Below the pieces are notes generated by a model. It made no database searches and was not told where the DNA came from. It worked only from the letters and a program-made list of their open reading frames with translations. From assembly GCA_964440095.1 (NCBI GenBank), contig CAYTPZ010000019.1, positions 1-33,452 on the forward strand: DNA of 33,452 nt, written 5' to 3'. Positions 7,580 to 15,872 of this stretch are shown here, piece by piece. Each line of letters opens with the position of its first letter. Positions within the stretch are counted from its first letter, which is position 1. The position numbers and the translations under genes were made by a program. Source of the stretch: JACNKJ01 sp964440095 (GTDB lineage Bacteria; Krumholzibacteriota; Krumholzibacteriia; JACNKJ01).

Positions 7580-8700
7580 ATGGCGTCTCCATCCACTTTT
7601 CCCCGCACACGGTCAAAGACACCCTGACGAATTTCAGGGGCGAGAACGAACACACAAAGGGCCGAGTAGAGCAGGAAGAAAACAAAGGCCAGGCTCAAGC
7701 GATAGCTGTTCTTGATAAAAACCCCGCCCTCTCCAGGCGAAGGCAGCTCTTCGGGCGCCTGGGGTAGGCCGGCCGCCTCGGCAAGATCTCCCATGCTTAA
7801 AAGCTGAATCACGGGCACGCCTTTTTCGGCCATGAGAATCAGGCAGCCCTTGCGCGGCCAGTTTCGGGGGATCAGATCCAGGCTAAGTCCCGGAGGAATG
7901 AGATTTCGGTTCTGGCTGCTGCCGATGGCCGCCAAGCCGCCGCCCACGTTCACGAAACCGCGATAGAGGCGCCCGCGGGATTCCTCTTCGAAGAGGGCCA
8001 TGCGTGTCACGATGGCGTCTTCGAGGTTGTCGGATTGAAGCTGACGCACCTCGTTGCGGTGCATGGCGTCCACGATCTTCTGCTTGCCCAGGGGGCTGAG
8101 CCCGCGTCCCATGTCGTCGCCGCCTCCGTGGCTGGCCGCCACAGATCGAAAGCGGAAAATACCTTCGCTCTCAAAGAGGCGTTCCATGTCGAGCCAGGTG
8201 AAGTCGGGATCGGTGGCGCCCCAGTTGGACGCACCCACGGAACAGGTGATCACCGGACGCAGGCCCATCACTTCCATGGCCGAGTAGAGCGCGATGTTCA
8301 TGCCCGGGAAGGAGCCCGAAACCGCCACGGCCACCATATCGCCCTCGCGCAGGCCGGCCTGCTTGAAGAGTTCAACCACATAGGCGGCCATGTTTGGGTT
8401 GAGGGTGGTGAGCTTGGACTCCAGGTTTCCGAAAGCGTTGGTGATGAGGCTGGTTTCCGGGCCGATGAGGCCCGTGCATGAGGGGTCGTTGGCAAGATCG
8501 GTGACCGCGCCTTCAAGGTCGCAGAAGCTGCGCACCGAGGCGAAGGCCTCGTCGGCTTTTTGGGCAGCCTCAAGCTTGATGTCGTAATCACGCTGGCGTA
8601 CAGGCCTACGCGTCTCTTCCAGTATCCACTGAAGGAGGATGGCCCCCGCGGCGAGGCCAAGCAGCACGGTGCGCCTGCGCCATTTAGAACGCCAGCTCAA
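7576..8700 (-). CDS. Poly-gamma-glutamate system protein (PgsW type)
   Basis: With a TTG start at 8700 this is 374 aa; GGGGGAGG lies four bases upstream. An ATG at 8736 would give 386 aa but overlaps pgsC by 53 bases. There is one membrane segment near residues 11-26 and another near the C-terminus (LAFVFFLLYSALCVFVL). The middle has SCTGLIGPETSLIT, LNPNMAAYVVELFKQAGL, VAVSGSFPGMNIAL and TCSVGASNWGAT. This matches my recollection of the poly-gamma-glutamate system protein family (TIGR04332), found beside pgsB and pgsC. Its biochemical role is not established; the GSFPGMN loop looks like a phosphate or small-ligand site, which is inference. Its stop overlaps the next start (ATGA). Confidence 0.8.
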   Translation of the reverse strand: MSWRSKWRRRTVLLGLAAGAILLQWILEETRRPVRQRDYDIKLEAAQKADEAFASVRSFCDLEGAVTDLANDPSCTGLIGPETSLITNAFGNLESKLTTLNPNMAAYVVELFKQAGLREGDMVAVAVSGSFPGMNIALYSAMEVMGLRPVITCSVGASNWGATDPDFTWLDMERLFESEGIFRFRSVAASHGGGDDMGRGLSPLGKQKIVDAMHRNEVRQLQSDNLEDAIVTRMALFEEESRGRLYRGFVNVGGGLAAIGSSQNRNLIPPGLSLDLIPRNWPRKGCLILMAEKGVPVIQLLSMGDLAEAAGLPQAPEELPSPGEGGVFIKNSYRLSLAFVFFLLYSALCVFVLAPEIRQGVFDRVRGKVDGDAI

Positions 8701-9154
8701 TAAGCCTCCCCCCGTAGGCCACCACAATGGCCACACGCACGATGAAAGCCGCCATGATCATGGTGCTCAGGGTTTCCAAAACGCCTTGGCGGAACATCCA
8801 GTAGGCGATGAGCCCGGGAATGATGTAGCCGATGGACTGCATCACCGCGATGTCCACGTTCGCGCCCAGGAATTCGTTGAAGACGAGCACGTAGCGCGTA
8901 AGGCCGCCGAAGAGGAAGCCCAGCAACACACAAAAAACCAAGGTGCGTCGACCGTAGAGCAGGATGGCTCGGCTCAGCAGCTTCACGCTGCCGAAGGTGA
9001 GCAGCGAGGCCAGGATGGTTCCGACGATGCGCGCGGGTTGATCCAGGTAAAGGGCGATGTAGCCCGGTACGATCAACCCGCCGGCCGCCAAACCGAGGAT
9101 TTCCGAGAAGACAAGGCTCACAACGAGTCCCAAGCCGATTGCCTGATAAATCAT
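8684..9154 (-). CDS. pgsC: Poly-gamma-glutamate synthase membrane subunit PgsC/CapC
   Basis: This 156-aa protein is almost entirely membrane-spanning, with about five hydrophobic segments. The N-terminus has GLVVSLVFSEILGLAAGG followed by LIVPGYIALYLDQP, the family signature (SLxxxExxGxxxGGxIVPGYxAL). The length matches PgsC/CapC (about 150 aa). PgsC partners PgsB in the membrane to form the polyglutamate synthase and its export path. Its ATG overlaps the pgsB stop by four bases (ATGA), so the two are probably made in fixed ratio. Confidence 0.9.
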   Translation of the reverse strand: MIYQAIGLGLVVSLVFSEILGLAAGGLIVPGYIALYLDQPARIVGTILASLLTFGSVKLLSRAILLYGRRTLVFCVLLGFLFGGLTRYVLVFNEFLGANVDIAVMQSIGYIIPGLIAYWMFRQGVLETLSTMIMAAFIVRVAIVVAYGGRLIELAF

Positions 9155-10317
9155 GCCGCCCTCTCCTTCCCTTCCAAAAGCTCCATCAGCGTCACGCCCG
9201 CACCACCGATGTTCGCCAAGCCCACCACAGTGGTGTGGCCAATGCTCTCTTCCACCAGTCGCGACCAGATCGCCTCGGGACCCTTGCCGCCGAGGTCGAT
9301 GATTTCATCTTTCGCCACACCCTGTCGGCGAATCATGTCGGCGAAGACGTGGGTCATCTCGCCCACGAGTACGTATCGATGTGCTTTCACCTGTCGCGCA
9401 AAAAGGGGCGCCAGGTCTTTGCTGCGGCGCATGCGATCGGCGCGAATGTTGATGAGCGCCAGGGTGCGGTCGCCTCGCTCGCCGAGAGCCAGGTGCTTCC
9501 AGAGGAAGGCCGTGGACTCGGGGTCGTTCGCCGCGAAAAGATTGATGAACTCCACCTGCACATCATCTTCTTGTATGCGCAGTGGGATGAGAGCGCCGGG
9601 ATCGGGGGTTACATCGCGCATATGTTCCAGCGCGTTCTGGCGCTCGATGCCCAGCGACTCGCAAACCTGAAGTGCCAGGCTGAGATTGTCGGCCAGCTCC
9701 ACGTAGGCGAAACCTTCGAGATCTTCGGGCTTTACATCCTCGGCCTTGGCCAGGTGGAAGCGGGTTTTGAAGTCGCGGGCCCTGCCTTCCATGAGAGGTA
9801 GGAAACGATACTCGGCCGTGAAGAAGTTGCTGCGCTTGGGAATGGTGCTCGATAAATTTCGCGCAACGTCTTCCAGCCGCGGACCCATGGCTTCCAGATG
9901 ATCGGGCCGCACATTGGTGATCACGCCATGGGTGGCTTTCACAATTCGATGTTCGGTGGTCCACTGCAGATCGGGACGCACGGCCATGCATTCGAGCACC
10001 AGGGCGTTGGCACCCGAGTTCACGCACTGGCGGAAGATGCCGAGTTGCTCGCGGATGTTCGGGCCGCCGCGACGACTGATGGGCGCTTCACGCCCATCGG
10101 GGTAAATGATTCGCGCCGCCGAGCCCGTGGTCTTGGCGAAGACCCGGTACTCGCCGGCGCGAAGTCCTGCCGCGATGAGACGCGTTACCGAACTCTTTCC
10201 ACGACTGCCGTTCACATGCACGCGCACGGGGATACGCCGGCGGTGCCAGCGATGCCGCAGCATCTCCCAAAGACCGAGCGCGGTCAGCAGCAGAAAGAGC
10301 GTGAGGATCAGCCTCAT
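9151..10317 (-). CDS. pgsB: Poly-gamma-glutamate synthase ligase subunit PgsB/CapB
   Basis: This 388-aa Mur-ligase-like amide ligase has an N-terminal membrane anchor (residues 1-20). Its ATP-binding loop is NGSRGKSSVTR (residues 36-46), followed by KTTGSAARI and RRGGPNIREQ. Then come ALVLECMAVRPDLQ and NVRPDHLEAMG (135-145), all typical of PgsB/CapB. It joins amino acids, classically glutamate, through gamma-carboxyl activation by acyl phosphate. The start lies 15 bases after the C25-like gene; only a weak AAGG is seen, about 15 bases upstream, so translation may depend on coupling. Whether the substrate is D- or L-glutamate, or another amino acid, cannot be read from sequence. Confidence 0.92.
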   Translation of the reverse strand: MRLILTLFLLLTALGLWEMLRHRWHRRRIPVRVHVNGSRGKSSVTRLIAAGLRAGEYRVFAKTTGSAARIIYPDGREAPISRRGGPNIREQLGIFRQCVNSGANALVLECMAVRPDLQWTTEHRIVKATHGVITNVRPDHLEAMGPRLEDVARNLSSTIPKRSNFFTAEYRFLPLMEGRARDFKTRFHLAKAEDVKPEDLEGFAYVELADNLSLALQVCESLGIERQNALEHMRDVTPDPGALIPLRIQEDDVQVEFINLFAANDPESTAFLWKHLALGERGDRTLALINIRADRMRRSKDLAPLFARQVKAHRYVLVGEMTHVFADMIRRQGVAKDEIIDLGGKGPEAIWSRLVEESIGHTTVVGLANIGGAGVTLMELLEGKERAA

Positions 10318-10332
10318 GGCGGTCCGGGGCCC

Positions 10333-13300
10333 TTATCTTATCAGAACCAGCTTGCGGGTCAGGCTCCGCTCGCCGGCCTGCAGGCGGTAAAAGTAGACGC
10401 CGCTGGCGAGTTCTCTGCCGGCTTCGTCACGACCATCCCAGAAAAGCGAAGCTGCACCCTCGGCGGCCTCGCCCGCGAGCAGGGTACGCACGCGCCGACC
10501 ACTCACATCGAAGACGCTCATGTTCGCCGGCCCGTTCTGACCCAGGCTAAAGTGGATCCAGGATCCGGCCCGGGTCGGATTCGGCAGGGCCGGCTCCAGC
10601 GCCATGAAGCCGGGCTGGATCAAGTTCAACAGGCCCAGGTCCGTTTCCTGTCCGAAGGGATGCAGGGCGATCAGCCTATACTCCGCCCCCTCGTAGCCAT
10701 GGGTATCCACGTACTCGCGGGCTCCCGCGGGCAGAGTGGCGATGAGCTCGCTGTTTCTGTACACGCGCCAACCGATCACCGGTCGATCGTCCGCCGGCGC
10801 CCATTCGAGCCTCCAGCCTTCGCTGCGGCGCCAGACCTTGCCGACCGCGAGGGTCAGCGGATCGTAGACGGGGGGCTCCGTGCTCACGCGGATGGACAGT
10901 CCCGGCGACACGGGCAAGGAGCCCTCGGTGTAGACGTTGCCGTAGCTGAGCTGAAGGCCCTTGTTCTCGTCGGGGCTTTCGAAGCCCACGGTGGCGTAGT
11001 TGCGCAGGTAGTCGGTGTTCGCCACCTGCCTGTAGTTGAAGAGCATCTCGCCGTCGCCCATGGGGCCGCTACCATGCATCGATGAGTCGAGGATCCAAAC
11101 CTGGAAGGTCTGGAAGTCGTCGATCTCATTTCTGTAGTGGCGCATCTGGCTCCACTCCACGATAAAGGCACCCTTTTCGGCGACGTGCTGCACGTAGATG
11201 CCGTCGCGGAAGTCCCAGTCGGACGGAATCTCATCGCCGGGATCGACGATGAAATTGTCCCAGAAGGGGGCCACGATGGAGTGGTTGCCGTGGGAGTTGG
11301 GCATGCCCCAGTTATAGAAGTCGAAGAAGTCACTGGGGTCAAAGCTGAACCAGCCGTTGTCACTCACTCGGATCTGATCGAAATCCTGGCCGTAGTATTG
11401 GAAGGTGAAGGGCAGGTCCACGAGCAGGGTTGTCGCACCCTGGTCGGGATACCGGTCGGAGGGGAAATCCAGCTCCGTGCCCGCACCTCCGTAGCGAGGG
11501 CTAAGGGTGTGCCAGTTGTAGACGGGCACCTGTCCGGGATAATCGATGTCGGCGCTGTCATAGGCGTAGTAGCCGTATGCGTCGGGACCGACCGGAGAGC
11601 CGACGCCCATCTCGCCAACCACCAGGCCGAAGCTGGTTGTCAGGTTGTGACCCTCTACGGTTTCCAGCACCAGCGTGAAGTCCAGACCACTTCCCTTAGC
11701 CACGGTCTCGCCCACCGTGATGACGAAGGGCTCAGCCAAGTTGCTGGTGGTTTCGCCCGCGGCAATGGCACCGAAGTCGACCATGCCGTTGCCGACGCTT
11801 CCGCCGCCGGGCGTGTTCAGCTGGATGGTTCCCACGCCGCCCTCAGTACCTGCACTGCCCACATTGGACAGGTCCAGCACCAACTCCTTGGTTTCGCCGG
11901 GATCGGCCAAGCCGTCGCCGTCCACATTCACCGCCGCGACGTTTATGCGGGGCGCGCTCACGGTCAGTCCGAATCGGGCGGATCCGTCTAGGCCGGGGCC
12001 GTCGATACGGAAGGGAAGGAAGAGTCCGTCTTCCAGCCCGAAGTGCAACTCAACTTCGAAGTCATCGTCGGTCCATGCGCTGGCGCCGGGATCCAGGGCG
12101 GGCAGGCTGGCGGTATTCTGATCGATGTCCACGCCGCCGGCCTCGGCCGCGAGTGTGACATCCATAGCGCCCGTGTCGTCGCTTCCTTCGTTGCGCAGCA
12201 GGACGCCGAGGTTCAGAACCTCGCCGGGCTCGCCGGTGAGCGGATCGGTCTCAAGCGCCGAAAGCAGATCTGAGGCCTGGCCCATGGCAAAGCTCTGGCT
12301 GTAGGGAGTATAGCCGCCGGCCGTCACGGTGATCTGAACTTCGCCGTCGACGATGGGAGCCTTCAGAGGCAGGTGGAACATGCCGCCGACGTCGCTATAA
12401 GCGCAACCGAGCACCTGGCCGTTCTGCACCACGCCCAGGCGGGCGTCCTGCAGGGGGAACTCACCGGCGAGGTCCTCGACCGAGACAGTCAAGAAGTTGG
12501 TGCCGGAGTGGATGTCGTCCAGACCGTCCACCACGAGATCTTCCGGAGCCGTCTTCCAGAAGTTCAGCTCGGGGTCTCCGAGAAGGTTGTAGATGTGGAA
12601 GTAGAACTCCACCGACTCCTCGTTGCCGGTCTCGTGGAGCTCATGGGGAAAGTAGTTCATGAAGGTGAGCTTGCCGGCCATGGCGACCTGGCCAAGCGTG
12701 GTCACCCCTTCGTCGACGATGTGCTCGAAGTAAGCGATGGCCATGGCGTCATTGTAGCGCGTGTGGGACCAATGCTCTCCGTTGCCGATGAAGGCCACCG
12801 CGCCCTTGGGCTCTGTGGGGGTTCCCTGCCGAATGAAGACTTCGCCGAAGCAGGGCTCTGAGGCTTCGAAATTGCCGTTGAGGCAGACGAAGCTCATGAC
12901 CACGGGCATCATGGCGCCGTTATCCACGGCGGGGATGTCGTCCACAATGAAGTGAGGTGGCTCCCAGCCTTTCACTCCGTAAGCCCAGCCGCGATAGGCG
13001 CAGATGGACACGCCTTCCTCGAAGGCCTCCGTGATGGGATAGACGCCGTTGAAGAGGGGCGGGAAGAAGACGGTGCTGGCCGGCTCGAAGCCGATGCTTT
13101 CGAGCTGCTCGCCGCACCAGGTCACCGTGGTCGAGGGGCTCGTGGATCCGTAGTTGCCCGCAACCATGAGCGAGCGCGTGAACCAGCCGGTGTCGTCCAC
13201 GTAGGGGTCGCGCTCGTAGGACACGGTCTTGTTGACAAGCGTCTCCGCCTCGAGTTCGGTCTCCACCGACATGCGGCCGACGTGCAGGTCGGGCAGCCAG

Positions 13301-14055
13301 TCGTCTTCATCCATGAGCGCGTAGGGGTGATCGGAAACGTTCTCGCTGAAACTCCAGGCGGGTAGCACGTCGACATCGCCGAGCAAGAGGACGTACTCGG
13401 GCGGAGCGTCCCAGCTGTTGTAGGCGTTGCGAAGCCAGGCCTGGATGGCCGTATTCTCGAGGCCGGTTTCGGAGGTGGTCGCCAGGACCACGTTGAAACC
13501 CTTGAAGCGCTTCCACTCAACGAGGGGCTGCGCGGCGGCGGCGTACTGGGGTGCGGTGATGATCACATAGCTACCGTTGCCGCCGGCTGAGCCACTGCGG
13601 GGAGCCGTCTCGTCGATGCCCGAAACCAGCGCGCTGAACACGCGGTCGAAGTCGCGGGAATAGGACGGAGCCTGGCGATTCCAGCTGCCGTCGTGATGGA
13701 TGGCTAGCTCAAGCTCGCCGGTCGCGGGATTGTCCACCCGCACTGAGTAGACTGGGCGTCCTCTCAGATTTCCCAGGAACTTCGCCTCGGCAAGATCGGC
13801 CTGGCCGCTGAGCAGCTCGAGGCTAACCTCGCCTGCATCGGCGGGTAGCAAGACGAGGCGATGTAAAGCCCCGCCGGGCTCGACAGCCTCGTCGATTTCA
13901 AAAGAGAGAATGGAATGGTCCGCGAGAACTTCCTCACGTACCGGAACCGACATCTTTGAGAACGCCTGCTGATCGATCTCAGCGGCAATGGCCCCCAAGG
14001 CCACTGCCGCGAGGAGACCGGTTCCGAGAGCAAGCGCGTATAGAGCGCGCCTCAT
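10333..14055 (-). CDS. Gingipain-fold (peptidase C25-like) multidomain exported protein with atypical catalytic dyad
   Basis: This 1240-aa protein has a signal peptide (about residues 1-25) and a propeptide-like region to about 155. The C25 domain spans about 160-560: YVIITAPQY, YVLLLGDVDVLP, DLHVGRMSV and VNKTVSYERDP. FVCLNGNFEASEPCFGE matches the gingipain catalytic-Cys segment (Cys391). In gingipains the catalytic His sits in a GHG motif about 33 residues earlier; here the motif reads YRGWAYG, with Trp357 in its place. An Ig-like domain and CARDB-like segments follow, then a domain at about 820-1060 shared with the other C25 protein, and a C-terminal FlgD-like domain (about 1151-1240: PNPTRAG, SGVYFY, KLVLIR). 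The start overlaps the beta-helix gene stop (ATGA). Active protease or binding scaffold remains open. Confidence 0.82.
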   Translation of the reverse strand: MRRALYALALGTGLLAAVALGAIAAEIDQQAFSKMSVPVREEVLADHSILSFEIDEAVEPGGALHRLVLLPADAGEVSLELLSGQADLAEAKFLGNLRGRPVYSVRVDNPATGELELAIHHDGSWNRQAPSYSRDFDRVFSALVSGIDETAPRSGSAGGNGSYVIITAPQYAAAAQPLVEWKRFKGFNVVLATTSETGLENTAIQAWLRNAYNSWDAPPEYVLLLGDVDVLPAWSFSENVSDHPYALMDEDDWLPDLHVGRMSVETELEAETLVNKTVSYERDPYVDDTGWFTRSLMVAGNYGSTSPSTTVTWCGEQLESIGFEPASTVFFPPLFNGVYPITEAFEEGVSICAYRGWAYGVKGWEPPHFIVDDIPAVDNGAMMPVVMSFVCLNGNFEASEPCFGEVFIRQGTPTEPKGAVAFIGNGEHWSHTRYNDAMAIAYFEHIVDEGVTTLGQVAMAGKLTFMNYFPHELHETGNEESVEFYFHIYNLLGDPELNFWKTAPEDLVVDGLDDIHSGTNFLTVSVEDLAGEFPLQDARLGVVQNGQVLGCAYSDVGGMFHLPLKAPIVDGEVQITVTAGGYTPYSQSFAMGQASDLLSALETDPLTGEPGEVLNLGVLLRNEGSDDTGAMDVTLAAEAGGVDIDQNTASLPALDPGASAWTDDDFEVELHFGLEDGLFLPFRIDGPGLDGSARFGLTVSAPRINVAAVNVDGDGLADPGETKELVLDLSNVGSAGTEGGVGTIQLNTPGGGSVGNGMVDFGAIAAGETTSNLAEPFVITVGETVAKGSGLDFTLVLETVEGHNLTTSFGLVVGEMGVGSPVGPDAYGYYAYDSADIDYPGQVPVYNWHTLSPRYGGAGTELDFPSDRYPDQGATTLLVDLPFTFQYYGQDFDQIRVSDNGWFSFDPSDFFDFYNWGMPNSHGNHSIVAPFWDNFIVDPGDEIPSDWDFRDGIYVQHVAEKGAFIVEWSQMRHYRNEIDDFQTFQVWILDSSMHGSGPMGDGEMLFNYRQVANTDYLRNYATVGFESPDENKGLQLSYGNVYTEGSLPVSPGLSIRVSTEPPVYDPLTLAVGKVWRRSEGWRLEWAPADDRPVIGWRVYRNSELIATLPAGAREYVDTHGYEGAEYRLIALHPFGQETDLGLLNLIQPGFMALEPALPNPTRAGSWIHFSLGQNGPANMSVFDVSGRRVRTLLAGEAAEGAASLFWDGRDEAGRELASGVYFYRLQAGERSLTRKLVLIR

Positions 14056-15674
14056 TTTATTAGGATCATCCGCCTTGCTTGTTTGGAGCCCAAAGCATCC
14101 ATCTCGTAGAAGTAAACGCCGCTACTAAGCGGGCTGCCGTTCTTGTCCCTACCGTCCCAGCTCATCTCGTGGCGTCCGGCTGAAACCAGGCCCAAGTCCA
14201 ACAGATCCACTGTTCTACCAGTAACGTCGTAGATTCTCAAGGTAGTAAATCCGGGCTCGTCAAGCTCGTAGAAGATCCGCGTGCTGGGATTGAAGGGGTT
14301 GGGCGCGTTACCTAAAAGCCGGGCTGCAATGACGGGCAGATCCGGTGCGTCCACCGCACATCCCACTGTTCCATAGCCCACCAACTCGCCGCAGGCGCTG
14401 TGCGCGGGGGCGCAGGGGCTATCTTCCTCAATGCTGAATTCCAAGCCCTCGACTCCGCAGAAGAGCGGATCCAGGGAGACGTTGTTTCCACCGTCGGTGC
14501 CGCAGAGGCCGTTGCCGCCATCGTTGTTCCAGATATCGGAGCAGCTGATGGTCGGATTGGCACCGAGGCAGTATAAACCCATTCCCACCAAGGAGTTGCT
14601 CACGATGCACTTCTCCAGAATCACGTCAGCGCCGAACTGGAAGGAGATACCGCCGCCCGATCCGTTGGGGCCCGTGGAATTGGAGTCGAAGGTGCAGTTT
14701 CTCACGGTGGGGAAGGGGTTGAATGAGAAGTCGGCCCCGCCGCCTTCTCCGTAGGTGGCCGTGACCACATTATTGGTGACCAGGCAGTTCTCAATGAGGG
14801 GATTGGACTCATTCGTGTGAATGCCAGCTCCGGCCAAGCCGGGACTCGGGAGGTTGTTACCCGTTATAACACAGTTGGTTAGCGATCCCCCGGCCTGGTC
14901 CAGGAATGCAATTCCCGAGCCGTAGCCCAGGGCCACGTTCCCCTCGATATGACAGTCGCTGATGGTGGGACTGGCGTTTATAACCGCGATTCCGCCGCCG
15001 CTGCCGTAGTCGAAGTTGATGATGTTGTTGAACAGGTCGCATCCACTGATGACAGGGTTGCTGTTCTGGCGAATGAACATTCCCGCGCCGCTGGGCGCTT
15101 GGTTTCCGTGGAATTCACAGTCCGTGACCACGGGATTGCAGTTCTCTTCGATGGACAGTCCGCCGCCCTGCTTGGCCACGTTGTTCTCGAAGTAGACTCG
15201 CGTGATAATGGGCGAGGCTGCATTGATACAAATGATGCCGCCGTCCAGATTCGCGGTGATGTTCACGTCGGCGATCTCCACCGTGTCGTCCACCTGGCGA
15301 AGCAGGATACCGGCCCCGTAAACTTCTGCAAATGCATCGATTACGGTTAGATTTTCAATCCTGCAATTATCCACCAGCTCCACGAAGATGCCGCGGCCCA
15401 GGCCGGCCACGTCGATGATGGTGTCGTCCACGCCGGCTCCGCGCAGGGTCACGCCGGACTTCATGATGACGCAGGCCGGGGTCGAGCCCTCGCCTTCGGT
15501 GGGGTGGGTGCAATCGCCGTAGGTGCCGGGGGCCACCAGAACGGTGTCTCCGGCGGGGCAGGCCTGCACCGCGTCGTGAATGAGGGCGTAATCGCCCGGA
15601 ACATGAATGATGCCACCCAAAGCGCTTCCGGCCAGTAGCAGCGCCAGAGCGGCGAGCCCGAGATTCTTCTTCAT
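14052..15674 (-). CDS. Right-handed parallel beta-helix surface protein with C-terminal FlgD-like domain
   Basis: I start this 540-aa protein at the ATG at 15674 (MKKNLGLAAL), which has AAGGGAG upstream and gives a clean signal peptide (SALG-G); the upstream in-frame ATG at 15719 does not. The N-terminus IIHVPGDYALIHDAVQACP and VLVAPGTY is typical of pectin-lyase-fold proteins. Residues about 80-430 carry repeats such as NPVVTDCEFHGN, NPVISGCDLFNN, SPTISDCHIEGN and NPLIENCLVTNN, one rung of a beta-helix each. Residues about 455-540 form the FlgD-like C-terminal domain (NAPNPFNPSTRI, SGVYFYEMD, RRMILIK). It has no clear catalytic residues. It is first in the nine-gene run and may bind or organise the extracellular polymer; that is inference. 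Confidence 0.85.
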   Translation of the reverse strand: MKKNLGLAALALLLAGSALGGIIHVPGDYALIHDAVQACPAGDTVLVAPGTYGDCTHPTEGEGSTPACVIMKSGVTLRGAGVDDTIIDVAGLGRGIFVELVDNCRIENLTVIDAFAEVYGAGILLRQVDDTVEIADVNITANLDGGIICINAASPIITRVYFENNVAKQGGGLSIEENCNPVVTDCEFHGNQAPSGAGMFIRQNSNPVISGCDLFNNIINFDYGSGGGIAVINASPTISDCHIEGNVALGYGSGIAFLDQAGGSLTNCVITGNNLPSPGLAGAGIHTNESNPLIENCLVTNNVVTATYGEGGGADFSFNPFPTVRNCTFDSNSTGPNGSGGGISFQFGADVILEKCIVSNSLVGMGLYCLGANPTISCSDIWNNDGGNGLCGTDGGNNVSLDPLFCGVEGLEFSIEEDSPCAPAHSACGELVGYGTVGCAVDAPDLPVIAARLLGNAPNPFNPSTRIFYELDEPGFTTLRIYDVTGRTVDLLDLGLVSAGRHEMSWDGRDKNGSPLSSGVYFYEMDALGSKQARRMILIK

Positions 15675-15804
15675 TCCAGGATCTCCCTTAGATTGTTCTA
15701 AATCACATGATGGGGACAAGGAAAGCCCGCTGATTTTAACACATTGCAGATTTAAAGGGGTGGAAAAAGCGAGGGAGATATGTTCCCGATTCTACGCTGA
15801 TTCA

Positions 15805-15813
15805 TGCTATAAT
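15805..15813 (+). promoter_or_regulatory. Extended -10 promoter for the 1589-aa C25-like gene
   Basis: TGCTATAAT is a perfect extended -10 element, giving a predicted transcript start near 15820, about 50 bases before the ATG at 15873. There is no good -35 at 17-base spacing, as is common for extended -10 promoters. The 198-base divergent region also has to hold the promoter of the minus-strand run, for which I see only weak candidates. Confidence 0.5.
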
Positions 15814-15835
15814 TGAGGCTGAATTTTTTACATCA

Positions 15836-15847
15836 TTGACATGTCAA
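15836..15847. promoter_or_regulatory. Perfect 12-bp palindrome TTGACATGTCAA, candidate operator
   Basis: A perfect inverted repeat lies between the predicted transcript start and the ribosome-binding site (GGAGG) of the plus-strand C25-like gene, in the region shared by two divergent transcription units. It could be a dimeric regulator site. Only one copy was noticed in the window. Confidence 0.3.
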
Positions 15848-15872
15848 AAGCCAGAAATAGTCGGAGGATAAC

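Noticed and set aside
9898..11085. A 395-codon plus-strand frame spanning pgsB and the C25-like gene
   Set aside because: It crosses two well-supported genes on the other strand and has no recognisable motif or ribosome site.
15688..15701. Short inverted repeat TTAGA/TCTAA in the leader of the beta-helix gene
   Set aside because: Five-base arms are too short to separate from chance.
15733..15738. TAAAAT on the minus strand as -10 of the nine-gene run
   Set aside because: No acceptable -35 at 16 to 18 bases and AT-rich surroundings make it one of several equally weak candidates.
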